This document shows, piece after piece, positions 8,514-17,151 of a DNA stretch of 64,000 nucleotides. Numbering within the stretch: position 1 is the first letter of the stretch; each line of letters opens with the position of its first letter. The stretch is taken from assembly GCF_001045465.1 (NCBI RefSeq), contig NZ_LFND01000007.1, positions 1 to 64,000 on the forward strand. The letters run 5' to 3'. The stretch comes from Chryseobacterium angstadtii (GTDB lineage Bacteria; Bacteroidota; Bacteroidia; Flavobacteriales; Weeksellaceae). The notes below the pieces were generated by a model, which was not told where the DNA came from, searched no databases, and saw only the letters and a list, made by a program, of their open reading frames with translations. The position numbers and the translations under genes were made by a program.

Positions 8514-9218
8514 CTAGTTTCTAAATTCTTTAAAAACATGAAACTCTTTAGTGAGTTCAAGATATTGGTCCGAGTATTGTCTCGGACTTTTTTCTATGAC
8601 AAAATCAGAGATTTCCGGTGAATTTTCCAGCAAAGAAAACTCCAGAACTAATCTTTTCGTTTTTGAGCCTGCAATGCCCTGGATGTTTACTTTTCTTTTG
8701 AGAAATAAACTGTTCTGCAAGGCTATTTCCGTAAAATCCTCCCCCGCTTCCGCAGGAATAATCACCGATAAAATACCTTGATCAGAAAGCAACTCAGCAG
8801 AAGCCGAGATAAGCTGCAGGAAATTAAGCTCCACTGTCTGGCGGGCAATTTTATCTTTATCCGAACCCGATTCTTCAAAGTACGGAGGATTTGAAACAAT
8901 CAGATCAAACTTTCTATCCGTTTCAAAAGTTTTAAGATCCTGGTGGATACTTTTCAGTCTTGACGAAAAAGGAGAATGTTCAAAGTTTGTTTTGGTGAGT
9001 AGCGCAGCTTCTCCATTGATATCCAGACCCAGAAAAGAAGCATGGCTGTTTCTCTGCGCCAGCATTAATGAGATCAGTCCTGTTCCTGTACCCACTTCCA
9101 GAACACCCGAAGCATTTTCAACATTACATAATGTACCAAGCAGAACTCCGTCTGTACCCACGCGGAAGACGTCTTTTGACTGCTGAATTTCGAAATGTTT
9201 AAATGTAAAAGGCTTCAC
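8514..9218 (-). CDS. trmN: tRNA1(Val) A37 N6-methyltransferase-like (TrmN/YfiC)
   Basis: 234 residues, a class I SAM methyltransferase. It opens with F-R-V-G-T-D-G-V-L-L-G, then the SAM-binding V-G-T-G-T-G-L-I-S-L-M-L-A-Q-R (about 42-56), and has the amino-methyltransferase catalytic motif N-P-P-Y-F (about 109-113). This combination identifies the YfiC/TrmN6 group, which methylates N6 of adenosine 37 in tRNA1(Val). The start codon is GTG and overlaps the TAG stop of the upstream histidine kinase by one base (TAGTG), so the two are probably translationally coupled. Convergent with ftsE over a 43-base gap. Confidence 0.88.
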   Translation of the reverse strand: MKPFTFKHFEIQQSKDVFRVGTDGVLLGTLCNVENASGVLEVGTGTGLISLMLAQRNSHASFLGLDINGEAALLTKTNFEHSPFSSRLKSIHQDLKTFETDRKFDLIVSNPPYFEESGSDKDKIARQTVELNFLQLISASAELLSDQGILSVIIPAEAGEDFTEIALQNSLFLKRKVNIQGIAGSKTKRLVLEFSLLENSPEISDFVIEKSPRQYSDQYLELTKEFHVFKEFRN

Positions 9219-10672
9219 TATAAATTCGTAGGCAATGTAATGGTAAACGTAGATCCCTTCCCTACTTCAGATCTTACGGCAATCTCTCCTTTATAATCCT
9301 CAATCATTTTTCTTACCATGGAAAGACCAAGTCCCATCCCACTGTTTTTAGAGGTAAAATTAGGCTCAAATATCCTTTCGTACATATTTTCCGAAATCCC
9401 TATCCCGTTATCCTGTACGGAAATCATGACCCTTCTCTGATGTTGTTCTACATCTACATTGATGATCAGTTTACGCTGATCACTTTGAGCCTGCTTCGCA
9501 TTGGTCACAAGATTGGTGATGATCCTGGAAAGGTAAATCCTGTCCATATTGATCATAATATTGGATTTATTGGAATGCATGAAAATACTGTCGTCATTAA
9601 AGACACGCAGAATATCTTCCACTTCGGTATTCAGATTGATGACTTCGTTGTTTTTCTCAGGGAGTTTTGCAAATTCGGAGAAAGCTGAAGCAACCGTTGC
9701 AATCAGATCGATCTGATCTACCATGGTTTTACTCATCTGTTTTACCCTTTCTTTGATATTCGGATCTTCCGGATCAAATTTCCTTTCAAAATTCTGGATG
9801 GTCAGCTTCATTGGGGTAAGCGGGTTCTTAACCTCATGCGCCACCTGTTTTGCCATTTCTCTCCAGGCCTCTTCGGATGCTTTGAAACGAAGTCTTTCTT
9901 TCTGGTCCTGAATCTGCAGGATCATCCTGTTATAAGCTCTTGCCAAAGCATTAAGCTCGTCATTTTTATAGTATCTGATGGGACGCATTTCATTTTCAAA
10001 CAATGTAATACGTGTAATCATATCTGAAAATTTAGTGATATTCTTCGCAAGACTGTTAGAAGTCACCCAACTGATCCAGATGCTGAATAAGATAAGGAAA
10101 ATATCGACCAGAAGAATATATTTTACATACTGATGAAGTACATCAAGATAGGCAGATTCATTGTGATACAAAGGAATGTATACAATTCCTACAGGCTCCA
10201 GTTCATTATTTTTTAAAAGGAGATAAGACGAGGTACGGCCTGCATCTTTGGTTTTGTCGTACCCTTTGATATCAACCCTGGAATCGGTAGCCAGAATTTT
10301 ATTAACAATATTGATGGGGATCGTTTTCTGATCAATAAGACTTTCATCTTTGTTGGAAAGAAGATAACTTCCTTTCAGATCATAGATAACAATATCATGC
10401 TGGTTGATATCGGCTATTTCAAAAATTTTATTCCCCAATACCTGCGGCAGATCTTCGGTTTTCACAAGCGTTCTGCTGACCGCATAATCCAGATACCTCA
10501 TTACGGCATTGGTTTTCTCCTGCATATCGATATTACTCTGCTGCATAGAGTTATTCCTTAAAACAAAATAGGGAACGAGTGAGGTAGCAACAACACTTAA
10601 AAAACATACAAGCAAGAAACCGAAAAACACCCGGTTTCTTAAACTATATCCTTTATATTTATTAATCGGCAT
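9218..10672 (-). CDS. Membrane sensor histidine kinase, NtrY-like
   Basis: 484 residues. Transmembrane helix 1 is at about 16-38. An extracytoplasmic sensor region (about 40-185) follows, then transmembrane helix 2 (about 187-207), a HAMP linker, and the dimerisation/phosphoacceptor helix with A-H-E-V-K-N-P-L-T-P (H279). The HATPase domain has N-T-E-V-E and N-A-K-Q-A (N box), D-N-G-I-G-I (G1), F-T-S-K and G-M-G-L-G-L-S (G2). The H-box and the long F-E-R-K-F-D-P-E-D-P insertion resemble NtrY-type kinases. No response regulator is adjacent, so the partner is unknown. It starts one base after the ribE stop and ends overlapping trmN: a tight ribE-kinase-trmN operon. Confidence 0.88.
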   Translation of the reverse strand: MPINKYKGYSLRNRVFFGFLLVCFLSVVATSLVPYFVLRNNSMQQSNIDMQEKTNAVMRYLDYAVSRTLVKTEDLPQVLGNKIFEIADINQHDIVIYDLKGSYLLSNKDESLIDQKTIPINIVNKILATDSRVDIKGYDKTKDAGRTSSYLLLKNNELEPVGIVYIPLYHNESAYLDVLHQYVKYILLVDIFLILFSIWISWVTSNSLAKNITKFSDMITRITLFENEMRPIRYYKNDELNALARAYNRMILQIQDQKERLRFKASEEAWREMAKQVAHEVKNPLTPMKLTIQNFERKFDPEDPNIKERVKQMSKTMVDQIDLIATVASAFSEFAKLPEKNNEVINLNTEVEDILRVFNDDSIFMHSNKSNIMINMDRIYLSRIITNLVTNAKQAQSDQRKLIINVDVEQHQRRVMISVQDNGIGISENMYERIFEPNFTSKNSGMGLGLSMVRKMIEDYKGEIAVRSEVGKGSTFTITLPTNL

Positions 10673-10673
10673 C

Positions 10674-11258
10674 CTACTTTTTAATTAACCTAGCAATATA
10701 CTTACCAATAATATCAAATTCTAAATTAACTTTATCTCCGATTTTAAGATGCTGCATATTGGTGAACTCCCACGTGTAAGGAATAATAGCCACTGAGAAC
10801 TGTGTATCTTCACTTTTTGCCACGGTAAGACTGATTCCGTTTACCGTAATTGAACCTTGCGGAACCGTTACAAAGCTACCTCCATCTTCATATTTTATCG
10901 TAATAAAATAGCTTCCGTCTTTATTTTCGATTCCCGATACTTCCCCGGTTTTATCCACATGTCCCTGTACAATATGTCCATCCAGTCTTCCATCCATTTT
11001 CATACATCTTTCAAGGTTGACAACGGAACCTACCTCCCATTTTCCAAGATTGGTTTTTTCTAATGTTTCATTGATGGCTGTTACTACATAATGATCCCCT
11101 TTAATCTCAACTACGGTCAGGCAGCATCCGTTATGAGCAAGACTCTGATCTATTTTCAGTTCGTTAGTAAAAGGACATGTTAGGGTGAAATCTATGTTGC
11201 TTCCTTTTTCTTCAATCTTTTCAATAACGCCAACTGCTTCAATAATTCCTGTGAACAT
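10674..11258 (-). CDS. ribE: Riboflavin synthase, alpha subunit
   Basis: 194 residues with the two lumazine-binding repeats. The first opens M-F-T-G-I-I-E-A-V-G and contains H-N-G-C-C-L-T-V; the second contains G-H-I-V-Q-G-H-V-D-K-T-G and I-T-V-N-G-I-S-L-T-V. The enzyme converts two 6,7-dimethyl-8-ribityllumazine molecules into riboflavin and a pyrimidine. No FMN riboswitch is visible: the leader is under 40 bases. It is first in the operon with the kinase and trmN and divergent from pdxA across 48 bases. Confidence 0.95.
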   Translation of the reverse strand: MFTGIIEAVGVIEKIEEKGSNIDFTLTCPFTNELKIDQSLAHNGCCLTVVEIKGDHYVVTAINETLEKTNLGKWEVGSVVNLERCMKMDGRLDGHIVQGHVDKTGEVSGIENKDGSYFITIKYEDGGSFVTVPQGSITVNGISLTVAKSEDTQFSVAIIPYTWEFTNMQHLKIGDKVNLEFDIIGKYIARLIKK

Positions 11259-11270
11259 ATTATTTTTTGC

Positions 11271-11300
11271 TAAATTTGTAAATTATAATGTTCAAAGATA
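11271..11300. promoter_or_regulatory. Divergent ribE/pdxA promoter pair
   Basis: Two -7 boxes lie in the 48-base gap: TAAATTTG on the plus strand (11271-11278, for pdxA) and TATCTTTG on the minus strand (11300-11293, for ribE). The two transcripts would start within a few dozen bases of each other and their polymerase footprints overlap, so the genes may compete for initiation. Confidence 0.6.
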
Positions 11301-11306
11301 ATCAAA

Positions 11307-12398
11307 ATGAGCCCAAAAAACCATAAAGTACGAGTAGGAATTTCAATAGGTGATTTTAACGGCATTGGTCCGGAGATCATCATGAAGTCTCTGACAGACA
11401 AAACCATTACGGATTTTTTCACTCCGGTAATTTTTGGCTCGGGAAAGTTATTTACCTTCCAGAAAAATATTTTCAAGCTGAATCTGAATTTCAACTATGT
11501 GAATGAAGCATCCCAGGCTCAGGCAGGAAAACTTAATATGGTGAACTTAACCAAAGATAACGTCAACGTAGAATTGGGTGTTCCAACTGAAGAATCCACA
11601 AAAATGGCCATCGACTCTCTGGAACTGGCTACGGAAGCTTTGATGAAAGGGGATATTGATGTGCTTGTAACCGCACCAATCAATAAGGATGAAATGGTAA
11701 AAATGGGCTTTAAACATGCCGGGCACACGGGATATTTTGAAGAAAAGTTCAGTAAAAAAGGATTAATGTTCCTGGTAACTGAAGATTTGAAGGTTGCCGT
11801 TTCCACCCACCACATCCCGATTGCCAACGTTGCAGAAAATATTTCCAAAGAAAAAATAAAAAAGCAGATCAGAGCGCTGAACCAGACCCTGATTGAAGAT
11901 TTCTGTATCCAGAAACCTAAAATTGCGGTATTGGGACTGAATCCTCATGCAGGAGACGGAGGCGTCATCGGAAAAGAAGAAATTGAGATTATAGAACCTG
12001 CCATAAAAGAGCTTTCAGACAATGGAGTGCTTACTTTTGGGCCTTACCCGGCAGACAGTTTCTTCCAGCCTGGAAAATACAGAAACTTTGATGCTGTTTT
12101 AGCGATGTATCATGATCAGGGGCTGGCTCCTTTTAAAACTTTAGCTTATGAGGAAGGTGTGAATTACACAGCCGGACTTCCGTTCATCAGAACTTCTCCG
12201 GACCATGGAGTTGCCTATGATATTGCCGGAAAAAACATCGCTGATGCTCAAAGTTTTACAGAAGCTATTTTCACCGCTATTAAGATTTTCAAAAACAGAA
12301 GTGAATATAACGATCTGATGAACAACAGAATGCAGCCTAGAAAAATGGCTGTGGACAACGGAGTAGATGAAGATCTGCCTGATGAACAGGAAGCATAA
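11307..12398 (+). CDS. pdxA: 4-hydroxythreonine-4-phosphate dehydrogenase
   Basis: 363 residues. Family signatures visible: G-I-S-I-G-D-F-N-G-I-G-P-E near the N-terminus, T-A-P-I-N-K-D, the metal ligand H-A-G-H-T near residue 140, L-N-P-H-A-G-D-G-G near 212, M-Y-H-D-Q-G-L near 270 and R-T-S-P-D-H-G-V-A-Y-D-I-A-G near 293. PdxA oxidises 4-phosphohydroxy-L-threonine in the DXP-dependent pyridoxal phosphate pathway. It is followed by yceD and rpmF in the same direction, a common Flavobacteriia order, but yceD has its own promoter. Confidence 0.95.
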   Translation: MSPKNHKVRVGISIGDFNGIGPEIIMKSLTDKTITDFFTPVIFGSGKLFTFQKNIFKLNLNFNYVNEASQAQAGKLNMVNLTKDNVNVELGVPTEESTKMAIDSLELATEALMKGDIDVLVTAPINKDEMVKMGFKHAGHTGYFEEKFSKKGLMFLVTEDLKVAVSTHHIPIANVAENISKEKIKKQIRALNQTLIEDFCIQKPKIAVLGLNPHAGDGGVIGKEEIEIIEPAIKELSDNGVLTFGPYPADSFFQPGKYRNFDAVLAMYHDQGLAPFKTLAYEEGVNYTAGLPFIRTSPDHGVAYDIAGKNIADAQSFTEAIFTAIKIFKNRSEYNDLMNNRMQPRKMAVDNGVDEDLPDEQEA

Positions 12399-12439
12399 CC
12401 CTAGAAAACAAATTTTAAATTAATTTGTTATGGAATTTA

Positions 12440-12470
12440 TTTGTTATTATAAAAAAATTGCATATTTTTG
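12440..12470 (+). promoter_or_regulatory. yceD-rpmF promoter
   Basis: TTTG (12440-12443), a 19-base spacer and TATTTTTG (12463-12470) form a full consensus promoter. It decides the start of yceD: an in-frame TTG at 12468 lies inside the -7 box and cannot be the initiation codon. Confidence 0.8.
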
Positions 12471-12482
12471 CACACTCATTTT

Positions 12483-13013
12483 ATGGACAAGTTAAGAAAC
12501 TATGACGTAAGCTTTTCCGGGCTCAAAAACGGAAAGCACGTGTTCAAATTTGAGATAGATAAAACGTTCTTTCAATTATTTGACACTGAACAGGAATTTA
12601 CAAATCCTAAAATAACAGCAGATGTTTTTCTTGAAAAGCATACTACCTTTTTAGAATTTGAGATTAAAGTAAACGGAACTGTTGATCTCGTTTGTGATAT
12701 CACGAATGAAGAATTCAGCTATCCTATTGAAAACGAAATCAAGATTCTGGTGAATTTTGGTGAAGAATATGATGACAGCAATGAAGATGTCATTACCATT
12801 CCAGCCTCAGATCATGCCTTCAATGTGGCACAGCTTATCTATGAAAACGTACAGCTTTCTATACCGATGAAAAAACTTTCACCGAACGTAAGCGATGAAG
12901 ATCTGGAAATTCTGAACAGGTTCAGTCCAAAAGATATTGAGGAACCGGAAGATGAAGAACATGAAAGCGACCCGAGATGGGACGCACTGAGAAAGTTAAA
13001 AGACAATAATTAA
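12483..13013 (+). CDS. yceD: DUF177 / YceD family protein (23S rRNA accumulation)
   Basis: 176 residues. It has the DUF177 pattern: a beta-rich N-terminal half, the V-D-L-V-C-D-I-T-N-E-E-F segment, an acidic middle and the ending S-D-P-R-W-D-A-L-R-K-L near the C-terminus, which is the family hallmark. In E. coli YceD is needed for normal 23S rRNA levels and, as here, is encoded directly before rpmF. The ATG at 12483 is preferred over the TTG at 12468 because the latter is inside the promoter. Confidence 0.9.
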   Translation: MDKLRNYDVSFSGLKNGKHVFKFEIDKTFFQLFDTEQEFTNPKITADVFLEKHTTFLEFEIKVNGTVDLVCDITNEEFSYPIENEIKILVNFGEEYDDSNEDVITIPASDHAFNVAQLIYENVQLSIPMKKLSPNVSDEDLEILNRFSPKDIEEPEDEEHESDPRWDALRKLKDNN

Positions 13014-13031
13014 ATAAAATAATTTAAATAT

Positions 13032-13052
13032 GATGAGATGATGAATCTCATC
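13032..13052 (+). other. Perfect hairpin between yceD and rpmF
   Basis: GATGAGAT - GATGA - ATCTCATC is a perfect 8-bp stem with a 5-base loop in the 66-base gap. No T run follows, so it is not a rho-independent terminator. It may be an mRNA processing or regulatory site for L32. Confidence 0.6.
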
Positions 13053-13079
13053 GCTCATCAATTAAAAAAGTTATTCAAA

Positions 13080-13283
13080 ATGGCACATCCTAAGAGAAGA
13101 CAGTCGTCCACAAGAAGAGATAAGAGAAGAACTCATTATAAAGCAGTAGTTCCTCAATTAGCGAAAGATGCAACAACTGGTGAACTTCACCTTTACCACA
13201 GAGCTCACTGGCATGAAGGAAAATTGTACTACAGAGGTAAAGTAGTATTGGAAAAAGAAGTAGCAACTACAGAAGAAAACTAA
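13080..13283 (+). CDS. rpmF: 50S ribosomal protein L32
   Basis: 67 residues starting [17 protein letters not shown], the universal L32 N-terminus, followed by [15 protein letters not shown]. The frame is open further upstream, but the ATG at 13080 gives the conserved N-terminus, and the upstream part contains the hairpin at 13032-13052. Ends before a very strong terminator. Confidence 0.97.
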   Translation: MAHPKRRQSSTRRDKRRTHYKAVVPQLAKDATTGELHLYHRAHWHEGKLYYRGKVVLEKEVATTEEN

Positions 13284-13319
13284 GAGTCGCTTTTCACTGA
13301 AAAAGCCTTATTTTAATAC

Positions 13320-13357
13320 AAAAACCGCCCAATTTTGATAAAATTGGGCGGTTTTTT
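13320..13357. terminator. Strong terminator after rpmF
   Basis: AAAACCGCCCAATTTT pairs with AAATTGGGCGGTTTT around a 4-5-base loop, followed by T residues. It separates the ribosomal gene from accBC. Confidence 0.92.
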
Positions 13358-13379
13358 GTTGTTTTTTATGTTTTTTTGG

Positions 13380-13387
13380 TATCTTTG
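13380..13387 (+). promoter_or_regulatory. accB -7 box
   Basis: TATCTTTG lies 24 bases before the accB ATG. A TTG at 13359-13361, 18 bases upstream, could be the -33 element; it lies right at the end of the rpmF terminator. Confidence 0.6.
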
Positions 13388-13410
13388 GAACAAAATCAAA
13401 TATCAAATTT

Positions 13411-13896
13411 ATGGACATTAAAGACATACAAAATCTTATCAAGTTTGTATCTAAGGCTGAAGTTTCAGAAGTAAAATACAAAACTAAAGATTTCGAAATC
13501 ACCATCAAAACTCCATTAGCAGGTAGCGATGCGGTTTATGCACAGCCAGCGGTTTATCATACAGCTCCTCAGGCAGCAGCTCCGGCTCCTGTAGCAGCAG
13601 CAACTCCAGCGGCAGCTCCGGCTGAAAAAGCTGAAGCAGCATCTGATGACAGCAAGTATGTGGTTATTAAATCTCCAATGATTGGTACTTTCTACAGAAA
13701 GCCATCTCCAGATAAAGATGTATTCGTAAACGTAGGTGATGAAGTTTCTGTAGGGAAAATAGTTTGTGTAATTGAAGCAATGAAGTTATTCAACCAGATC
13801 GATTCTGAAATCAGCGGAAAAATCGTGAAGATCCTTGTAGATGATGCTACTCCGGTAGAATACGATCAGCCTTTATTCTTAGTAGATCCATCTTAA
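13411..13896 (+). CDS. accB: Acetyl-CoA carboxylase biotin carboxyl carrier protein
   Basis: 161 residues: an N-terminal region, an Ala/Pro-rich flexible linker (about 45-80, A-P-A-P-V-A-A-A-T-P-A-A-A-P) and a C-terminal biotinyl domain with V-I-E-A-M-K-L-F-N, whose lysine carries biotin. The protein shuttles carboxybiotin between biotin carboxylase (AccC, next gene) and the carboxyltransferase (AccA in this window at 31 kb, AccD not seen). Normal length. Confidence 0.96.
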   Translation: MDIKDIQNLIKFVSKAEVSEVKYKTKDFEITIKTPLAGSDAVYAQPAVYHTAPQAAAPAPVAAATPAAAPAEKAEAASDDSKYVVIKSPMIGTFYRKPSPDKDVFVNVGDEVSVGKIVCVIEAMKLFNQIDSEISGKIVKILVDDATPVEYDQPLFLVDPS

Positions 13897-13898
13897 TT

Positions 13899-13990
13899 TA
13901 GAAGTTAGATGTTAGACATTAGATGTTAGACTTTATTCTGCATTCAAAATAACATTATCTAATTTTCAAATTATCTAATTTTCAAATTGA
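13899..13990 (+). repeat. Short tandem repeats between accB and accC
   Basis: The 99-base gap contains TTAGATGTTAGACA-TTAGATGTTAGAC and then ATTATCTAATTTTCAA twice in a row. The two motifs are partly complementary to each other (TTAGAT/ATCTAA), so the transcript could fold. Confidence 0.75.
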
Positions 13991-13995
13991 AGAAG

Positions 13996-15351
13996 ATGTT
14001 CAAAAAAATATTAATAGCCAATCGTGGCGAAATTGCAATGCGTATCTTACGTACCTGCAAAGAAATGGGAATCAAAACCGTTGCGGTATACTCTACTGCA
14101 GACAAAGACAGTCTTCACGTAAGATTTGCTGATGAAGCGGTATGTATTGGTCCTGCTATGAGTAAAGACTCATATCTTAAAATCCCTAACATTATTGCTG
14201 CAGCAGAAATTACCAATGCTGATGCTATCCATCCGGGTTACGGATTCCTTTCTGAAAATGCTAATTTCTCAGGAATCTGCCAGAAAAACAACATCAAGTT
14301 CATTGGTGCTTCTCCGGAGCAGATTGAAAAAATGGGGGATAAAGCCAATGCCAAAGCAACCATGAAAGCAGCAGGAGTGCCATGTGTACCGGGTTCAGAC
14401 GGACTGATAGAGTCTTACGAACATGCTGTAAAAGTAGCTGAAGAAACAGGATATCCTGTAATGATCAAAGCGACTGCAGGTGGTGGTGGAAAAGGAATGA
14501 GAGCCGTATGGAAAGCTGAGGACCTTAAAGATCACTGGGAATCTGCCATTCAGGAAGCTGTAGCAGCCTTCGGAAACGGAGGAATGTATATGGAAAAACT
14601 GATTGAAGAGCCTAGACATATTGAGATTCAGGTTGCCGGTGACCAATACGGAAAAGCATGCCACCTTTCTGAAAGAGACTGCTCTGTACAGAGAAGAAAC
14701 CAGAAACTGACGGAAGAAACACCTTCCCCTTTCATGACAGACGAGCTTCGTGAGAAAATGGGTGCAGCCGCTGTAAAAGCCGCAGAATTCATTGGATATG
14801 AAGGAGTAGGAACTATTGAATTCCTTGTAGACAAGCACAGAAATTTCTATTTCATGGAAATGAATACAAGAATCCAGGTAGAACACCCGATTACTGAACA
14901 GGTAATTGATTATGACCTGATCAGAGAACAGATTCTTCTTGCTGCAGGAACCCCTATCTCAGGAATCAACTACTATCCTAAACTACATTCAATTGAGTGC
15001 AGAATTAATGCTGAAGATCCATATGCTGACTTCAGACCATCTCCGGGAAAAATCACAGGATTAAACATCCCTGGCGGACACGGAATCAGAGTGGACACTC
15101 ACGTGTACTCCGGTTATACGATTCCCTCCAACTACGACTCTATGATCGCTAAGCTTATCACTACGGCTCAGACCCGTGAGGAAGCTATTGCCAAAATGAG
15201 ACGTGCATTGGAAGAATTCTATATTGAAGGAGTAAAAACAACCATTCCTTTCCACAGACAACTGATGGATAATGAAGATTATCTGTCCGGAAACTACACT
15301 ACAAAATTCATGGAGGATTTTGTAATGGATAGAAAATATGATAATCACTAA
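13996..15351 (+). CDS. accC: Biotin carboxylase subunit of acetyl-CoA carboxylase
   Basis: 451 residues, ATP-grasp biotin carboxylase: N-terminal [22 protein letters not shown], the glycine-rich ATP loop [11 protein letters not shown] (about 157-167), [12 protein letters not shown], and [10 protein letters not shown] with the catalytic Arg/Glu. It carboxylates the biotin on AccB using ATP and bicarbonate. The ATG at 13996 is chosen over an upstream in-frame TTG because it gives the usual [10 protein letters not shown] start. Ends at a terminator. Confidence 0.97.
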   Translation: MFKKILIANRGEIAMRILRTCKEMGIKTVAVYSTADKDSLHVRFADEAVCIGPAMSKDSYLKIPNIIAAAEITNADAIHPGYGFLSENANFSGICQKNNIKFIGASPEQIEKMGDKANAKATMKAAGVPCVPGSDGLIESYEHAVKVAEETGYPVMIKATAGGGGKGMRAVWKAEDLKDHWESAIQEAVAAFGNGGMYMEKLIEEPRHIEIQVAGDQYGKACHLSERDCSVQRRNQKLTEETPSPFMTDELREKMGAAAVKAAEFIGYEGVGTIEFLVDKHRNFYFMEMNTRIQVEHPITEQVIDYDLIREQILLAAGTPISGINYYPKLHSIECRINAEDPYADFRPSPGKITGLNIPGGHGIRVDTHVYSGYTIPSNYDSMIAKLITTAQTREEAIAKMRRALEEFYIEGVKTTIPFHRQLMDNEDYLSGNYTTKFMEDFVMDRKYDNH

Positions 15352-15371
15352 GATTATTTACAAATCAATAT

Positions 15372-15401
15372 AAAACTGCCCCAAAATGAGGCAGTTTTTT
15401 T
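15372..15401 (+). terminator. Terminator after accC
   Basis: AAACTGCC and GGCAGTTT flank a loop of about 9 bases, followed by T residues. Confidence 0.85.
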
Positions 15402-15684
15402 ATGTCTCCATATTTCGACTCTTGATTTAGCAGTCAAAAAAAGCTGCCGGTCTTCTACCAATCTTCTGTACCTCCCACTCCATCGGGACTTCATAAATCC
15501 TTACCATCAAAATTCATAATTCTCTGATTTTCAATAAACATAAAAACCTAACACTTGTTAGTCGCAGAATTACGACACTTTTTTAAATTTATTCAAAAAT
15601 CTTTTTTTGATCGTATAATTACTTCTATTTTTGGTGATATAAAACTACAAATCACACAATATTAACAATTAAAATTTACTTATC
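15402..15684. other. Intergenic region before tssD
   Basis: No credible ORF or RNA gene is seen. The promoter-like element TATTTTTG (15626-15633) with a T-rich TTTG (15606-15609) 16 bases upstream lies 52 bases before the tssD ATG; the spacer is shorter than the consensus. Confidence 0.5.
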
Positions 15685-16092
15685 ATGGCAGAAAGAAATT
15701 CAAGAGGAATTCTAAAATTCAACGGCGGTGAAGGACAGAAGTTATTAAAACTTAACTACAGTGTATCCCGTTCTACAGACGTATCAGGAAGAGTAGCATC
15801 AGATCCTTCCAATGCATTGATCAAAATCACAGTAGAAGCAACTGAAAAATCAGACATTCTGGAAAGTCTTCTTAACGGAAAATACAAGCCTACAACAGGT
15901 GAAGTAACATTCAACAAATCTCACGAAGAAGGCACACTGACTACTTTGAAGTGGGAAAACGGATATGTAATCCAGCACGAAGTAGACTTTGACGCAGTAG
16001 ATGAAAACAGCATGTACATCAGCTTCATCGTAAGTGCAGAACTTATCGACCTTGGTAATTCTTCTTATAAAGCAGAATGGCCTACTTCTTAA
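15685..16092 (+). CDS. tssD: T6SS tube protein TssD (Hcp), Bacteroidetes type
   Basis: 135 residues, no signal peptide. The sequence (F-N-G-G-E-G-Q-K-L-L-K-L-N-Y, then S-R-S-T-D-V-S-G-R-V-A-S-D-P, then K-W-E-N-G-Y-V-I-Q-H-E-V-D-F) is of the Bacteroidetes TssD family, whose members stack as hexamers into the inner tube of the type VI secretion system subtype iii. No other T6SS component is in the window, so this is a solitary copy; such orphans can supply tube subunits or carry effectors. It has a strong terminator of its own, which fits high expression. The downstream unknown gene may be functionally linked. Confidence 0.88.
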   Translation: MAERNSRGILKFNGGEGQKLLKLNYSVSRSTDVSGRVASDPSNALIKITVEATEKSDILESLLNGKYKPTTGEVTFNKSHEEGTLTTLKWENGYVIQHEVDFDAVDENSMYISFIVSAELIDLGNSSYKAEWPTS

Positions 16093-16120
16093 TAATGTAA
16101 TTTCTTACATTCACAACAAA

Positions 16121-16171
16121 CAGCAGACAGAATGGTACACCCGTATTAGGGATGCTGTTCTGTCTTTTTTT
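16121..16171 (+). terminator. Terminator after tssD
   Basis: AGACAGAA (16125-16132) and TTCTGTCT (16158-16165) pair, with further internal pairing, and are followed by seven T residues. Confidence 0.8.
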
Positions 16172-16356
16172 GCTAAAAATTATGGAATAGAGAAACAGCT
16201 TTCGTTCTCACAACCATTATAAAACGAAAGAAAATACAGATACAATTTCTGTACATCATATTCCGGGATCAGCCTGAGGAACACAAGAACTATGGATTGA
16301 TATTTGGGAAAAATGCAGGCACTTAACAAGATCACTAAGTAAAAAATTAAAACGGC

Positions 16357-17151
16357 ATGGAAGAAAACCGAGTACAACCTTTTCAGAAATATTTATCAGG
16401 AAACCACCTCTACCATGTGGAAAATTTGCTGGAAGTACATTTTGCAGAAACAAAAGGCTTCCATTCCTCCTGTAAAGTAAGCATACAGGAAACGGAAAAC
16501 GAAGATGGCACCAAAAACTGGCAGATTGAAAAGACTGAAGACGTTCCCCTTCCCTCCGAAAACCATTTTATGGAAATCCTTCATGAGCTGGAAGAAAAAT
16601 CTTATCCAATATCCATAAAAGTGGATGAAAAAGGCAGTTTTCTCAGTGCTGCAGATCATAAAAAGTATGTGGAAGAATGGAAACAGAAAACAGCTTCTAT
16701 TCAGGAAAAATATCAGAATGCGGAAATCTTCAGGAATTTCTATCTTTCAGCACTGGAAGATGAAAGTACCTATTACCAGAATCAATTTAAAGAGCCTTTC
16801 TGGAACCTGCTCCTTTTTGCTCCTTCTTATGCAGACAACGGCGGAGACAGTGAAGAATCCATCCGCTGGAATATCAAAGGAATCGGGAATATAGACTGTA
16901 GAGGAAACCTCACAGCTGAACAGAGAGAATATGGCTTTGATGCTTTTTTCAGATCAGAAAGCACTGCTCCAGAACATATAAAAGAAGAGCTCAACAGGAA
17001 GTATCTTCAGAGAGCAGAACAGTATCAGGCTGAACTTACCATACAAATGGAATACAACTCCCCCAAAAAGCAATACACAAAGAAGAAAGCAGAATTCATC
17101 CTGCGGAACGGAGATCAGATCGTATACAGGGAAATAAGCAGTATGATATAA
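16357..17151 (+). CDS. Unknown cytoplasmic protein downstream of tssD
   Basis: 264 residues, not recognised. No signal peptide or transmembrane helix. It is acidic and rich in Glu and Lys, with a predicted helical middle (about 105-135) and repeated aromatic residues (F-W-N-L-L-L-F-A-P-S-Y). The stretch G-I-G-N-I-D-C-R-G-N-L-T is followed by Y-G-F-D-A-F-F-R. It follows tssD in the same direction but behind a strong terminator, so it is probably expressed separately. By position it could be a T6SS cargo, adaptor or immunity protein, but nothing in the sequence proves this. Confidence 0.55.
   Translation: MEENRVQPFQKYLSGNHLYHVENLLEVHFAETKGFHSSCKVSIQETENEDGTKNWQIEKTEDVPLPSENHFMEILHELEEKSYPISIKVDEKGSFLSAADHKKYVEEWKQKTASIQEKYQNAEIFRNFYLSALEDESTYYQNQFKEPFWNLLLFAPSYADNGGDSEESIRWNIKGIGNIDCRGNLTAEQREYGFDAFFRSESTAPEHIKEELNRKYLQRAEQYQAELTIQMEYNSPKKQYTKKKAEFILRNGDQIVYREISSMI

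Noticed and set aside
11259-11306. FMN riboswitch before ribE
   Set aside because: The gap is only 48 bases and holds two promoters; there is no room or conserved RFN-element sequence.
13038-13079. N-terminal extension of L32 by 14 residues
   Set aside because: The extension covers an intergenic hairpin and is not part of the family; the ATG at 13080 gives the universal N-terminus.
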